NCBI GenBank assembly: GCA_032100225.1
Contig: DAMDJY010000189.1
Coordinates: forward strand, 1-5,604
Length of the DNA stretch: 5,604 nt
Source: Mobilicoccus sp032100225
GTDB taxonomy: Bacteria; Actinomycetota; Actinomycetes; Actinomycetales; Dermatophilaceae
Reading direction: 5' to 3'
A program made the translations under genes and the position numbers. Shown here piece after piece: positions 1 to 5,245 of the stretch (position 1 is its first letter; each line of letters starts with the position of its first letter). The notes below the pieces were generated by a model, which did no database searches, was not told the DNA's origin, and saw only the letters and a program-made list of their open reading frames with translations.

Positions 1-293
1 ACGAGTTCACCGAGGAGCAGCGCCCGCCCGTCGCCGAGCACCGGTGAATACGAGCCGAACTGGTGACCCGCGTACGCCTGCGCGTACGTGCGCGTGCCCT
101 CGGGCACCTGACCGGCGAGCATCGCGACACTCTCGGGGCTGCGCAGCCGGTCGACGTCGAGCCCCAACTCTCCCGCGAGGTTCTCGTTGAGCAGGAGGAG
201 CTTCGGTTCGTCGACCTCGGCTGCCCGCCACGGCGTCGACAGCTCGGGCACGGCGTCGGCGTAGGTGTGCTCGAAACTCGGGAGTCCGCTCAT
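1..293 (-). CDS. selO: Protein adenylyltransferase SelO (YdiU/UPF0061), N-terminal part
   Basis: This is the N-terminal 97 codons of a SelO-family protein, open to the left window edge. SelO is a pseudokinase-fold enzyme that transfers AMP from ATP to Ser/Thr/Tyr residues of target proteins and has been linked to redox stress. Visible hallmarks are a LLLLNENLAGELGLD stretch (residues ~32-46), then the family signature AQAYAGHQFG (71-80), followed by SPVLGDGRALLLGE (83-96). The signature and the LGDGRA segment are highly diagnostic. The ATG at 293-291 is preceded by a purine-rich GGAAAGGGAGGGT, so the start is well supported. The kinase-like catalytic residues lie outside the window. The upstream 176 bp separate it from ligB, which is on the same strand; the distance and the large inverted repeat between them argue for separate transcription. 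Family assignment is near certain. Confidence 0.93.
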   Translation of the reverse strand, partial: MSGLPSFEHTYADAVPELSTPWRAAEVDEPKLLLLNENLAGELGLDVDRLRSPESVAMLAGQVPEGTRTYAQAYAGHQFGSYSPVLGDGRALLLGEL

Positions 294-366
294 ACCCTCC
301 CTTTCCACGCATCCGGCAGGAGCAAACACCGGGCGACGCGGCGCAGCGGCAGGACCTCTCGTGGGA

Positions 367-474
367 CGTATCGCGATAGGGACTATCAAGAGAGACCCAC
401 ATTCTCGCGGCCAGGCCTGTGACCTGCATGTTCACATGATGAGACGTTCTCTTGGTAGTCCTTGTCGCGTTACG
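367..474. repeat. Long imperfect inverted repeat, 28-bp arms with 52-nt loop
   Basis: The arms 367-394 and 447-474 are reverse complements at 23 of 28 positions. Read as + strand nucleic acid, four of the five differences are G-T (G-U) wobbles (377/464, 379/462, 386/455, 394/447) and only 371/470 (T-T) is unpaired. As minus-strand nucleic acid the same four positions are A-C mismatches. The right arm contains the ligB TAA stop (472-470), and the left arm lies upstream of selO. The loop contains a small inverted repeat CATGT-TC-ACATG (427-438). There is no T-run typical of an intrinsic terminator and no obvious flanking target duplication. It could be a palindromic mobile element of the MITE/REP type, a structured RNA or a regulatory site; the sequence does not decide. 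Confidence 0.7.
369..387. promoter_or_regulatory. Overlapping palindromes TATCGCGATA and GATAG-GGA-CTATC, possible operator upstream of selO
   Basis: A perfect 10-bp palindrome TATCGCGATA (369-378) shares its right half with a second inverted repeat GATAG-GGA-CTATC (375-387), giving three alternating TATC/GATA half-sites. AT-containing palindromes of this kind in a GC-rich genome are often repressor sites. It lies about 80-95 bp upstream of the selO start, on whose strand TTGATA (389-384) resembles a -35 hexamer, but no good -10 follows at 17 bp. The site is also inside the left arm of the long inverted repeat, so it may simply be part of that element. Confidence 0.3.
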
Positions 475-2032
475 CCAGCGCGCGCACCCGCTCGATGGTG
501 TCGGCCTGGTCGGCGGTCTTGTCGTCGCGGTAGCGCAGGACGCGGGCGAACCGCAGGGCGAGGCCGCCGGGGTAGCGGCTGGAGCTCTGGAGTCCGTCGA
601 AGGCGATCTCGACGACCTGCTCGGGGCGCACGTGCACGACGTGCCCTTCCCTGTGGGTCTCGAGCTCGAGAAAGCGGGAGGTCTGCCAGTCGAGGATCTC
701 GTCGGTCATGCCCTTGAACGTCTTGCCGAGCATGACGAACCCAGGCCCGCCCGACTCCGACCCAGACTGCGGGTCGCGAGCGCCGAGGTGGATGTTGGAG
801 AGCTTGCCCTGGCGGCGGCCGCTGCCCCATTCGACGGCGAGGACGACGAGGTCGAGCGTGTGCCGGGGTTTGACCTTGACCCACCCGGCGCCGCGGCGCC
901 CGGCGGCGTACGGCGCGTCGAGGCTCTTGACCACGACACCCTCGTGACCTGCGGCGACCTGCTCCGCGAAGAACGCCATGGCCTCCTCGGCGTCGGCCGT
1001 GACGAGGCGCGGCACCATCACCTCCTCCGGCAGCACTGCCGCGAGTCGGGCGAACCTCTCGGCGGCGGGCAGGTCGAGCAGGTCCTCCCCATCGAGGTGG
1101 AGCAGGTCGAAGGCGAACGTCGTCACCGGGGTCGTGGCCGCGAGCGCGACAGGGTCGGAGCGGCTGGCGGTGCGGGCTCCGGTCACCTGAAAAGGGTGCG
1201 GAGTTCCGTCGGGGCGCAACGCGATCGCCTCGGCGTCGAGCACAGCCTGGGTGGCCGTGATGCGGCGCACGACCTCCACGACCTCGGGCAGCCGCTCGGT
1301 GATGTCCTCGAGCGATCGGGTGAACAGCGACACCTCGTCGCCGATCTTGTGCGCCTGCAGCCGGATGCCGTCGAGCTTGCGTTCCACCGCCACTGCCCGT
1401 GCCTCACCGACGCCGTCCGCCTTGCCCACCTGGGCCAGGGCTGCAGCGACGTCGGGTGCGGAGCCGGCGAGCATCGGCATCAGCGGTCGTCCGACGACGA
1501 GTCCGATCTGCGCCAACGACTCTTCGCCGCCGGTCAACGCAGCCTCGACCACGGCGGTGGAGGATCCGGCGAGCATCACGGCGCGGCGCACGGCCGCCAC
1601 GGGAACCCCGGCAGCCTGGGCGATCGCTGCCTGCAGCACTCCGTCCAATGCGCCCTGGCGTACCTCGCCGGTGAGCAGTCCGCGCAGCAGTGCTGCCTCG
1701 TCCGCGGTGGCCCGGGAGAACAGGTCGTGCAGGGCGTTCTTGCGCAGCCCGGCCGACCCGGCTCCCGCCATCCCCGCGAGCTCGGCCATGACGTGGTCGA
1801 CGTCGACGACCTCCAACGTGGGCCCGTCGGCGGGGGCGGGGAGGTCGGTCAGGGAGCGCCACCCGACTCCGGTGCGTCGCTGCGGAAGTGAGCCGGACAA
1901 GTAGTGGGCGACGAGCCGCGCCTCCTCGGGGCTGGCGGCCTGCAGCGCCTCGGCGACGGCCTTCACCTTGGCCGTGCGGGAGGTGGTCGCGGCGACGCGG
2001 GCGGAGACGGCGACGACGTCGGCGAACCTCAC
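470..2032 (-). CDS. ligB: ATP-dependent DNA ligase, LigB type
   Basis: This 520-residue protein seals nicks in duplex DNA using ATP through an enzyme-AMP intermediate. It is close in length to mycobacterial LigB (about 507 aa). The N-terminal ~200 residues form the alpha-helical DNA-binding domain. The adenylation domain follows: motif I ERKLDGIR with catalytic Lys219, motif Ia LFTRS (236-240), DAEAIAL (267-272), FAFDLLHLDG (306-315), motif IV EGVVVKS (364-370) and motif V WVKVKP (384-389). The C-terminal OB-fold ends with a RYPGGLALRFARVLRYR block (486-502) and a DKTADQADT segment. The GTG start (2032-2030) is preceded by GAGGAC at suitable spacing, and the N-terminus (MRFADVVAVSARVAATTSR) matches the pattern of the mycobacterial LigB start. 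No Ku or polymerase domain is seen alongside, so this is not the NHEJ LigD type. Actinobacteria use an NAD-dependent LigA for replication, so LigB is probably an accessory repair ligase. The TAA stop lies within the right arm of the long inverted repeat. Every key motif is intact. Confidence 0.95.
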   Translation of the reverse strand: MRFADVVAVSARVAATTSRTAKVKAVAEALQAASPEEARLVAHYLSGSLPQRRTGVGWRSLTDLPAPADGPTLEVVDVDHVMAELAGMAGAGSAGLRKNALHDLFSRATADEAALLRGLLTGEVRQGALDGVLQAAIAQAAGVPVAAVRRAVMLAGSSTAVVEAALTGGEESLAQIGLVVGRPLMPMLAGSAPDVAAALAQVGKADGVGEARAVAVERKLDGIRLQAHKIGDEVSLFTRSLEDITERLPEVVEVVRRITATQAVLDAEAIALRPDGTPHPFQVTGARTASRSDPVALAATTPVTTFAFDLLHLDGEDLLDLPAAERFARLAAVLPEEVMVPRLVTADAEEAMAFFAEQVAAGHEGVVVKSLDAPYAAGRRGAGWVKVKPRHTLDLVVLAVEWGSGRRQGKLSNIHLGARDPQSGSESGGPGFVMLGKTFKGMTDEILDWQTSRFLELETHREGHVVHVRPEQVVEIAFDGLQSSSRYPGGLALRFARVLRYRDDKTADQADTIERVRALA

Positions 2033-2063
2033 GGGGTGTCCTCGAAACGCATGAGGTCAGCAT

Positions 2064-2103
2064 GGCAGGGGCGTCTCGGGGTCGTCCCGGAGCTGCCCCT
2101 GCC
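2064..2103. repeat. Stem-loop in the ligB / DUF4870-gene divergent region
   Basis: The perfect 9-bp arms GGCAGGGGC (2064-2072) and GCCCCTGCC (2095-2103) enclose a partly self-complementary core (CTCGGGG with CCCGGAG, one mismatch). It sits about 30 bp upstream of the ligB GTG and 110 bp upstream of the DUF4870-gene ATG. It could act in the ligB 5' leader or as a protein site, or be an incidental GC-rich palindrome. Confidence 0.45.
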
Positions 2104-2129
2104 TCGCCCCTGAAACGCGCCGTCGCCTC

Positions 2130-2158
2130 TGTCCACGGGTCACGCACTGCCCTAGCGT
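2130..2158 (+). promoter_or_regulatory. Weak candidate promoter for the DUF4870 gene
   Basis: TAGCGT (2153-2158) resembles an actinobacterial -10 hexamer, and TGTCCA (2130-2135) lies 17 bp upstream but matches the -35 consensus poorly. It would give a leader of about 45-50 nt containing the 2170-2192 stem-loop. The assignment rests only on position and hexamer resemblance. Confidence 0.22.
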
Positions 2159-2169
2159 TGAGGCAACGA

Positions 2170-2192
2170 GGACATCCGGTCAGCGGATGTCC
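2170..2192 (+). promoter_or_regulatory. Perfect inverted repeat in the leader of the DUF4870 gene
   Basis: GGACATCCG (2170-2178) and CGGATGTCC (2184-2192) are perfect 9-bp complements around a 5-nt loop GTCAG. The structure ends 8 nt before the ribosome binding site AAGGAG (2201-2206). It could be an operator dyad or an mRNA hairpin affecting stability or initiation. The right arm covers an in-frame upstream ATG (2187), which argues against use of that ATG as a start. Confidence 0.55.
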
Positions 2193-2213
2193 CGCCCAGC
2201 AAGGAGAAAGCAC

Positions 2214-2762
2214 ATGTCCTCGACGCCGTCCGGACCGTTCGACTCGGGTCAGCCGTCCCCGCAGGACCGGCGACCCGGCGACTGGCAGAACACCCAGCAG
2301 CCCTCTGGCACTGGGGCTCCTACTCCTACAGGAGGGTGGCAGGGCGGCCCGCAGCAGTTCGGGCAGCCGCACCAGCCCTCTCCCGCCGGCGGCTACCCGG
2401 GTGCCGTGACGCAGGATGAGCGGTCGATGGCGATGCTCGCCCACCTGTCGACGATTGCGGCGCTCATCATCTCGGCCGGGTGGTTGAGCTTCGTCGGCCC
2501 GCTCGTCGTGTGGTTCTTTTACAAGGACCGCAGCCCGTTCGTGCGTGAGACCGCTGCCGGCGCGTTCAACTTCAACATCGGTATCAACCTGTTCATGATC
2601 GTCGGCTGGCTCCTCACCCTCACCATCGTGGGCGCCATCGTCGGTATCCCGATGATCATCATCGGGGCCGTCCTGCAGGTCGTCATGCACATCATCGGCG
2701 CCATGCGCGCCAACCGCGGCGAGCTGTACCGCTACCCCATGCAGCTCCGCATCCTCAACTGA
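2214..2762 (+). CDS. DUF4870 domain-containing membrane protein
   Basis: This is a 182-residue protein with a low-complexity hydrophilic N-terminus (residues 1-66) rich in Pro, Gly and Gln, and a C-terminal DUF4870 domain (about 67-182). Domain marks are the DERSMAMLAHLST entry (68-80), a first membrane segment (81-102), the KDRSPFVRETAAGAFNFNI linker (104-122) and a hydrophobic hairpin (124-164), then GELYRYPMQLRILN at the end. Proteins of this family are small integral membrane proteins related in layout to Tic20; their function is unknown. An in-frame ATG exists at 2187, but the ATG at 2214 has an excellent AAGGAG (2201-2206) with 7-nt spacing, so I start there. It is preceded by a stem-loop leader and followed at once by a strong terminator, so it appears monocistronic. 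The Pro/Gln-rich tail is a frequent feature of actinobacterial members and probably faces the cytoplasm. Confidence 0.88.
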   Translation: MSSTPSGPFDSGQPSPQDRRPGDWQNTQQPSGTGAPTPTGGWQGGPQQFGQPHQPSPAGGYPGAVTQDERSMAMLAHLSTIAALIISAGWLSFVGPLVVWFFYKDRSPFVRETAAGAFNFNIGINLFMIVGWLLTLTIVGAIVGIPMIIIGAVLQVVMHIIGAMRANRGELYRYPMQLRILN

Positions 2763-2775
2763 CACACGCTTCATC

Positions 2776-2810
2776 CGAACGCCCTCGACCTTCGTGGTCG
2801 GGGGCGTTCG
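2776..2810 (+). terminator. Intrinsic-type hairpin terminator after the DUF4870 gene
   Basis: The 15-bp arms CGAACGCCCTCGACC (2776-2790) and GGTCGGGGGCGTTCG (2796-2810) surround a TTCGT loop. The only non-Watson-Crick pair is a G-U in the + strand RNA (2785/2801), which would be A-C on the other strand, so the hairpin suits + transcription. It starts 13 nt after the stop codon. There is no U-tract, as is common in high-GC actinobacteria. Confidence 0.85.
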
Positions 2811-2925
2811 CCATGTCGGGGGCGGGGCTCCACGTGCCAGCAGGCGGAACGGCGCCGGCCGTCCACCCGCGCAGCGTTGAGTTCGCACACCGACCTGCCA
2901 GCCACAGCCCGCCGAAGGACACCGC

Positions 2926-4093
2926 ATGCCGACTCTCAGCCGCCGCACCCTGCTCACCGCGGGATCTCTCGCCGCTGCCGCGGGTCTCGCCGCGCCCTCC
3001 CCCTGACGCTCGGAGTCGCCTCCTGCGCCGAGTGGGAGCACGGCTACTTCACCGCCTACCGCCGCATGGTCGACGACGGCGTCGACGTGGTGTTGCACCT
3101 CGGTGACTACATCTACGAGCTCGGAGTGCTGGGCTACCCCGGCTCCCCGGTCGTGCGCACGATGGTCGGCGCCGAGACGTACACGCTGGCCGACTACCGC
3201 CGCCGTCACGCGCTCTACAAGACCGACCCCGACCTGCAGTACGCCCACGCGCAGTGCCCGTGGACCGTGGTGTTCGACGATCACGAGGTCGACAACAACT
3301 GGGCTGCGAAGTACTCCGAACTGACCGGCGCCAGCCCGACGTTCGCCGCCCGACGCGCCGCCGCCTTCCAGGCGTACTGGGAGAACATGCCGCTGCGCCG
3401 CACCGCCTTCCCGCGCGGTGGCTCGATGTCGCTGCACCGCCGTCAGCAGTGGGGCTCGCTCGCGACGCTGCACGTGCTCGACACCCGCCAGTACCGCGAC
3501 GACCAGCCGTGCGGCGGCAACATCGGCCCGTGCACTGCGGCAGCAGCCCCGTCGCGCACGATTCTCGGCGAGGCGCAGCGCGACTGGTTGCTGGGCGGAT
3601 TCCGCGATCCACCGCTCGTTGGGACGTTCTCGGCAACCAGGTGCCGTTCGCGCAACTCGACCTGATGAAGGGCCCCGGCTTCGCGACCAACGTCGACGGC
3701 TGGGACGGCTACCTGGCCGACAAGACCCGCGTCATGAACGGCTGGCAGGAGGCCGGGGTGCGCAACCCGATCGTGTTCACCGGCGACATTCACGAGGCCT
3801 ACGCCATGGATCTGCAGCAGTCGATCGATGGCCGCGTCCGCACGGTGGGCGCCGAGTTCATGACGACGTCGATCACCTCCGGCGGCGACGGCTCTGCGCT
3901 GAACCAGACCTCCGACCTCGAGAACCCGCATCTGCGCTACCACGACGATCGCCGCGGCTACCTGCGTGCCCGGTTCTCCCCCGAGGATCTGCGCGTCGAC
4001 TTCCGCGTGCTCGACAAGGTCTCCGTACGTGGCGCCGCCGCGAGCACCGCCAGGTCGTTCACCATCGCCGACGGGCAGCGCGGCCTCCTCTGA
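2926..4093 (+). pseudogene. phoD: Broken phoD: alkaline phosphatase D with two frameshifts and loss of the PhoD_N domain
   Basis: Intact PhoD is a Tat-exported phosphodiesterase/alkaline phosphatase with a metal centre. Here the reading frame is split in three. An ATG at 2926, with GAAGGA upstream, starts a twin-arginine signal (SRRTLLTAG, Arg6-Arg7) that ends at a TGA (3004-3006). The core resumes in a second frame with LTLGVASCAEWEHGYFTAY (from ~3003), GDYIYE (3102-3119) and FDDHE (3273-3287). The C-terminus continues in a third frame from 3608: STARWDVLGNQVPF, FTGDIHE (3776-3796) and FRVLDKVSVRG, to the stop at 4093. One added base in the C-run 2999-3003 and one near 3607/3608 would restore a single frame of about 389 residues, some 120-150 short of usual PhoD lengths. 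The missing part is the N-terminal PhoD_N domain, because the LTLGVAS segment that normally opens it is joined directly to SCAEWEHG. Residues expected to bind metal (Cys of ASC, Asp and Tyr of GDYIY, Asp and His of GDIH) are still readable, suggesting recent inactivation. Sequencing error could explain the two frameshifts but not the domain loss. Confidence 0.88.
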
Positions 4094-4118
4094 CGGCCCG
4101 GACGCCGATGCGATTCGG

Positions 4119-4634
4119 TCAGCCGATGACGTTGAACAGGCGAAGCAGCGCCCAGATGGTGAAGGCCGCGAAGGCGATGAGCATCAGCAGAATCAAGACG
4201 ACAACGGTCCCGGCCCGCACCAGATAACCCTTCGTGGAGACGTCGACGGTGTTGCCGGCCGCGACGGTCTGCTCCAGCAGGCGCAGGTTCTTGAGGTTGG
4301 CGCGATTGGCCGCATCGGCGAGGTCGCCTACGCCGGGGATGAGGCCGAGGATCGCGTCGAACAGCAGGTTCCAGCCCATGAGGAGCAGCACCGAGATCGG
4401 CACCCGGTTGCGCACCGCGTCGACGAGGATGACCGACGAGATCGCCGTGCCCGCCGCGTCACCGATGCCGGGGACCAAGCCGATCAGCGCGTCCAGTCCG
4501 AAACCGAACCGCGTACCCGGAATCCGGATCAGGTCGTCCATGAGGCGCGCCAACAGCACGCTGGAGCCGGTCGAGGCCCGCGGCGCCGAAGGTGCGGGCC
4601 GAAGTCGGTCGTGGAACCGGCTGCTGGAGGACAT
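4119..4634 (-). CDS. DUF4112 domain-containing membrane protein
   Basis: This is a 171-residue protein of the DUF4112 family, whose function is unknown. After a Ser/Pro/Arg-rich N-terminus (1-25) the domain begins with LARLMDDLIRIPGTRFGFGLDALIGLVPGIGD (28-59). A second copy of the same core, FDAILGLIPGVGDLADAANRANLKNLRLLE, covers 92-121, so the domain contains an internal duplication of the DALxGLxPGxGD motif. A single strongly hydrophobic helix (about 142-166) closes the protein, and the segments around 60-72 and 79-92 may also enter the membrane. The ATG (4634-4632) has only a weak upstream Shine-Dalgarno. It converges with phoD (25 bp between stop codons) and has no recognisable terminator there. 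The reading frame is intact, in contrast to both neighbours. Confidence 0.88.
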   Translation of the reverse strand: MSSSSRFHDRLRPAPSAPRASTGSSVLLARLMDDLIRIPGTRFGFGLDALIGLVPGIGDAAGTAISSVILVDAVRNRVPISVLLLMGWNLLFDAILGLIPGVGDLADAANRANLKNLRLLEQTVAAGNTVDVSTKGYLVRAGTVVVLILLMLIAFAAFTIWALLRLFNVIG

Positions 4635-4795
4635 ACCGAGAGCCTAGGCCACATCGTGAGACGCGCCTCCCGGCGTTCGTCCACAACATGAGTTTGCTGC
4701 GCGACCAGGCGATTCCGGCGATTCAGACCAATGCTCCTCCCACCGGAGACTCCCGCACCAGGCGAGGTCGACGTCACTTCGGTGCAATGGAAGGC
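4635..4795. other. Divergent intergenic region with short direct repeat
   Basis: This 161-bp region separates the outward-facing DUF4112 gene and oxidoreductase remnant and should hold both promoters. I see no convincing -35/-10 pair. GGCGATTC occurs twice nine bases apart (4708-4715 and 4717-4724), a possible tandem half-site. The plus frame is open through this region but the translation resembles nothing and has no start signal. Confidence 0.4.
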
Positions 4796-5086
4796 ATGAC
4801 CCTCGTCGGATTCCACGCCTCCCACGAACAGATCTCACCGCGTCAGCTCCTCCTCGACGTGCAACGCGCCGAGCAGGCCGGCTTCGACGCCGCCATGTGT
4901 TCGGACCACTTCGCGCCCTGGAGTTCGCGCCAGGGGGAGTCCGGATTCACGTGGGCCTGGCTGGGCGCAGCGCTCGCGACGACGAACCTCACGTTCGGAA
5001 CTGTGAATGCCCCTGGCATGCGGTACCACCCGGCGATCATCGCGCAGGCCTCGGCGACGTTGGCGCAGCCTGATGCCCCGTATTAG
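4796..5086 (+). pseudogene. 3'-truncated luciferase-like (LLM class) flavin-dependent oxidoreductase remnant
   Basis: The first ~91 codons match the N-terminus of an LLM-class flavin oxidoreductase of the kind grouped as probable non-F420 flavin oxidoreductases (TIGR03885-like). Visible marks are GFHASHEQISP (5-15), DVQRAEQAGFDAAMCSDHFAPW (21-42), GESGFTWAWLGAAL (47-60) and APGMRYHPAIIAQASATLAQ (72-91). Full proteins are roughly 300 or more residues and continue here with a methionine/Phe-Pro-Gly-Arg segment; instead the frame runs into PDAPY and a TAG at 5084-5086. The break is therefore near 5069, and about two thirds of the TIM-barrel is absent, including most of the flavin and substrate site. 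The ATG at 4796 fits the family start, although GGAAGG ends only one base before it; the in-frame ATG at 4787 is an alternative. Not functional as an enzyme if the sequence is right. Confidence 0.82.
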
Positions 5087-5174
5087 CTGAACGGTCAACG
5101 TTTTGCGCAAGTGGTGGGCGTGAATAGGCGCGCGCCGTGCTCACCAGAGGCTCGGCGTCGTGGATGATGTAAGT
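5070..5174. other. Non-coding stretch after the oxidoreductase break
   Basis: No protein similarity is recognisable from the point where the oxidoreductase homology ends. The first ~40 bases are noticeably more AT-rich than the surroundings. Two perfect palindromes occur: TTGCGCAA (5103-5110) and GGCGCGCGCC (5127-5136). It may be the scar of the insertion or deletion that cut the gene, but no insertion-sequence end or target duplication can be identified. Confidence 0.45.
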
Positions 5175-5213
5175 GGCCCCGGACGGCGGTGGGGAAGCCC
5201 GCCATCCGGGGCC
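5175..5213 (-). terminator. Hairpin terminator, probably for the minus-strand gene at 5246-5604
   Basis: The arms 5175-5189 and 5199-5213 (GGCCCCGGACGGCGG with CCGCCATCCGGGGCC) pair over 15 positions around a 9-nt loop. The one exception (5184/5204) is a C-A mismatch on the + strand but a G-U pair on the minus strand, which favours function for leftward transcription. It begins 33 nt beyond the stop codon of the leftward gene. No U-tract follows on either strand. Confidence 0.78.
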
Positions 5214-5245
5214 CCCTCATGTCCGGACCCGTATCTGCGCCCTGC

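Noticed and set aside
452..1891. 479-codon open frame on the + strand opposite ligB
   Set aside because: Its translation has the Gly/Arg/Asp-rich composition of an antisense shadow, shows no recognisable domain, and lies entirely over a ligB frame with every ligase motif intact.
2029..2052. Seven-codon ORF (MRFEDTP) overlapping the ligB GTG by four bases, possible translational-coupling leader
   Set aside because: It has no Shine-Dalgarno of its own, and its middle codons are just the GAGGAC ribosome binding site of ligB; the overlap is likely accidental.
2187..2213. Upstream in-frame ATG adding nine residues to the DUF4870 protein
   Set aside because: It lies inside a stem-loop arm without a ribosome binding site, and the extension would encode the AAGGAG that serves the ATG at 2214.
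1404..3473. 689-codon minus-strand open frame crossing ligB, the DUF4870 gene and phoD
   Set aside because: It spans real genes on both strands and two intergenic regions with a terminator, and its Arg/Ala-rich translation resembles nothing; long spurious frames are expected at this GC content.
2926..4093. Programmed frameshifting as an explanation for the split phoD
   Set aside because: There is no slippery heptamer with a downstream structure at either site, two shifts would be needed, and the gene has also lost a whole domain.
4592..4795. N-terminal extension of the oxidoreductase frame from the ATG at 4592
   Set aside because: The extension overlaps the start of the DUF4112 gene on the other strand and has no family similarity; homology begins right at the ATG at 4796.
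5070..5174. Insertion-sequence end or attachment site after the oxidoreductase break
   Set aside because: No terminal inverted repeat pair, target duplication, transposase fragment or tRNA gene could be found; only short isolated palindromes are present.
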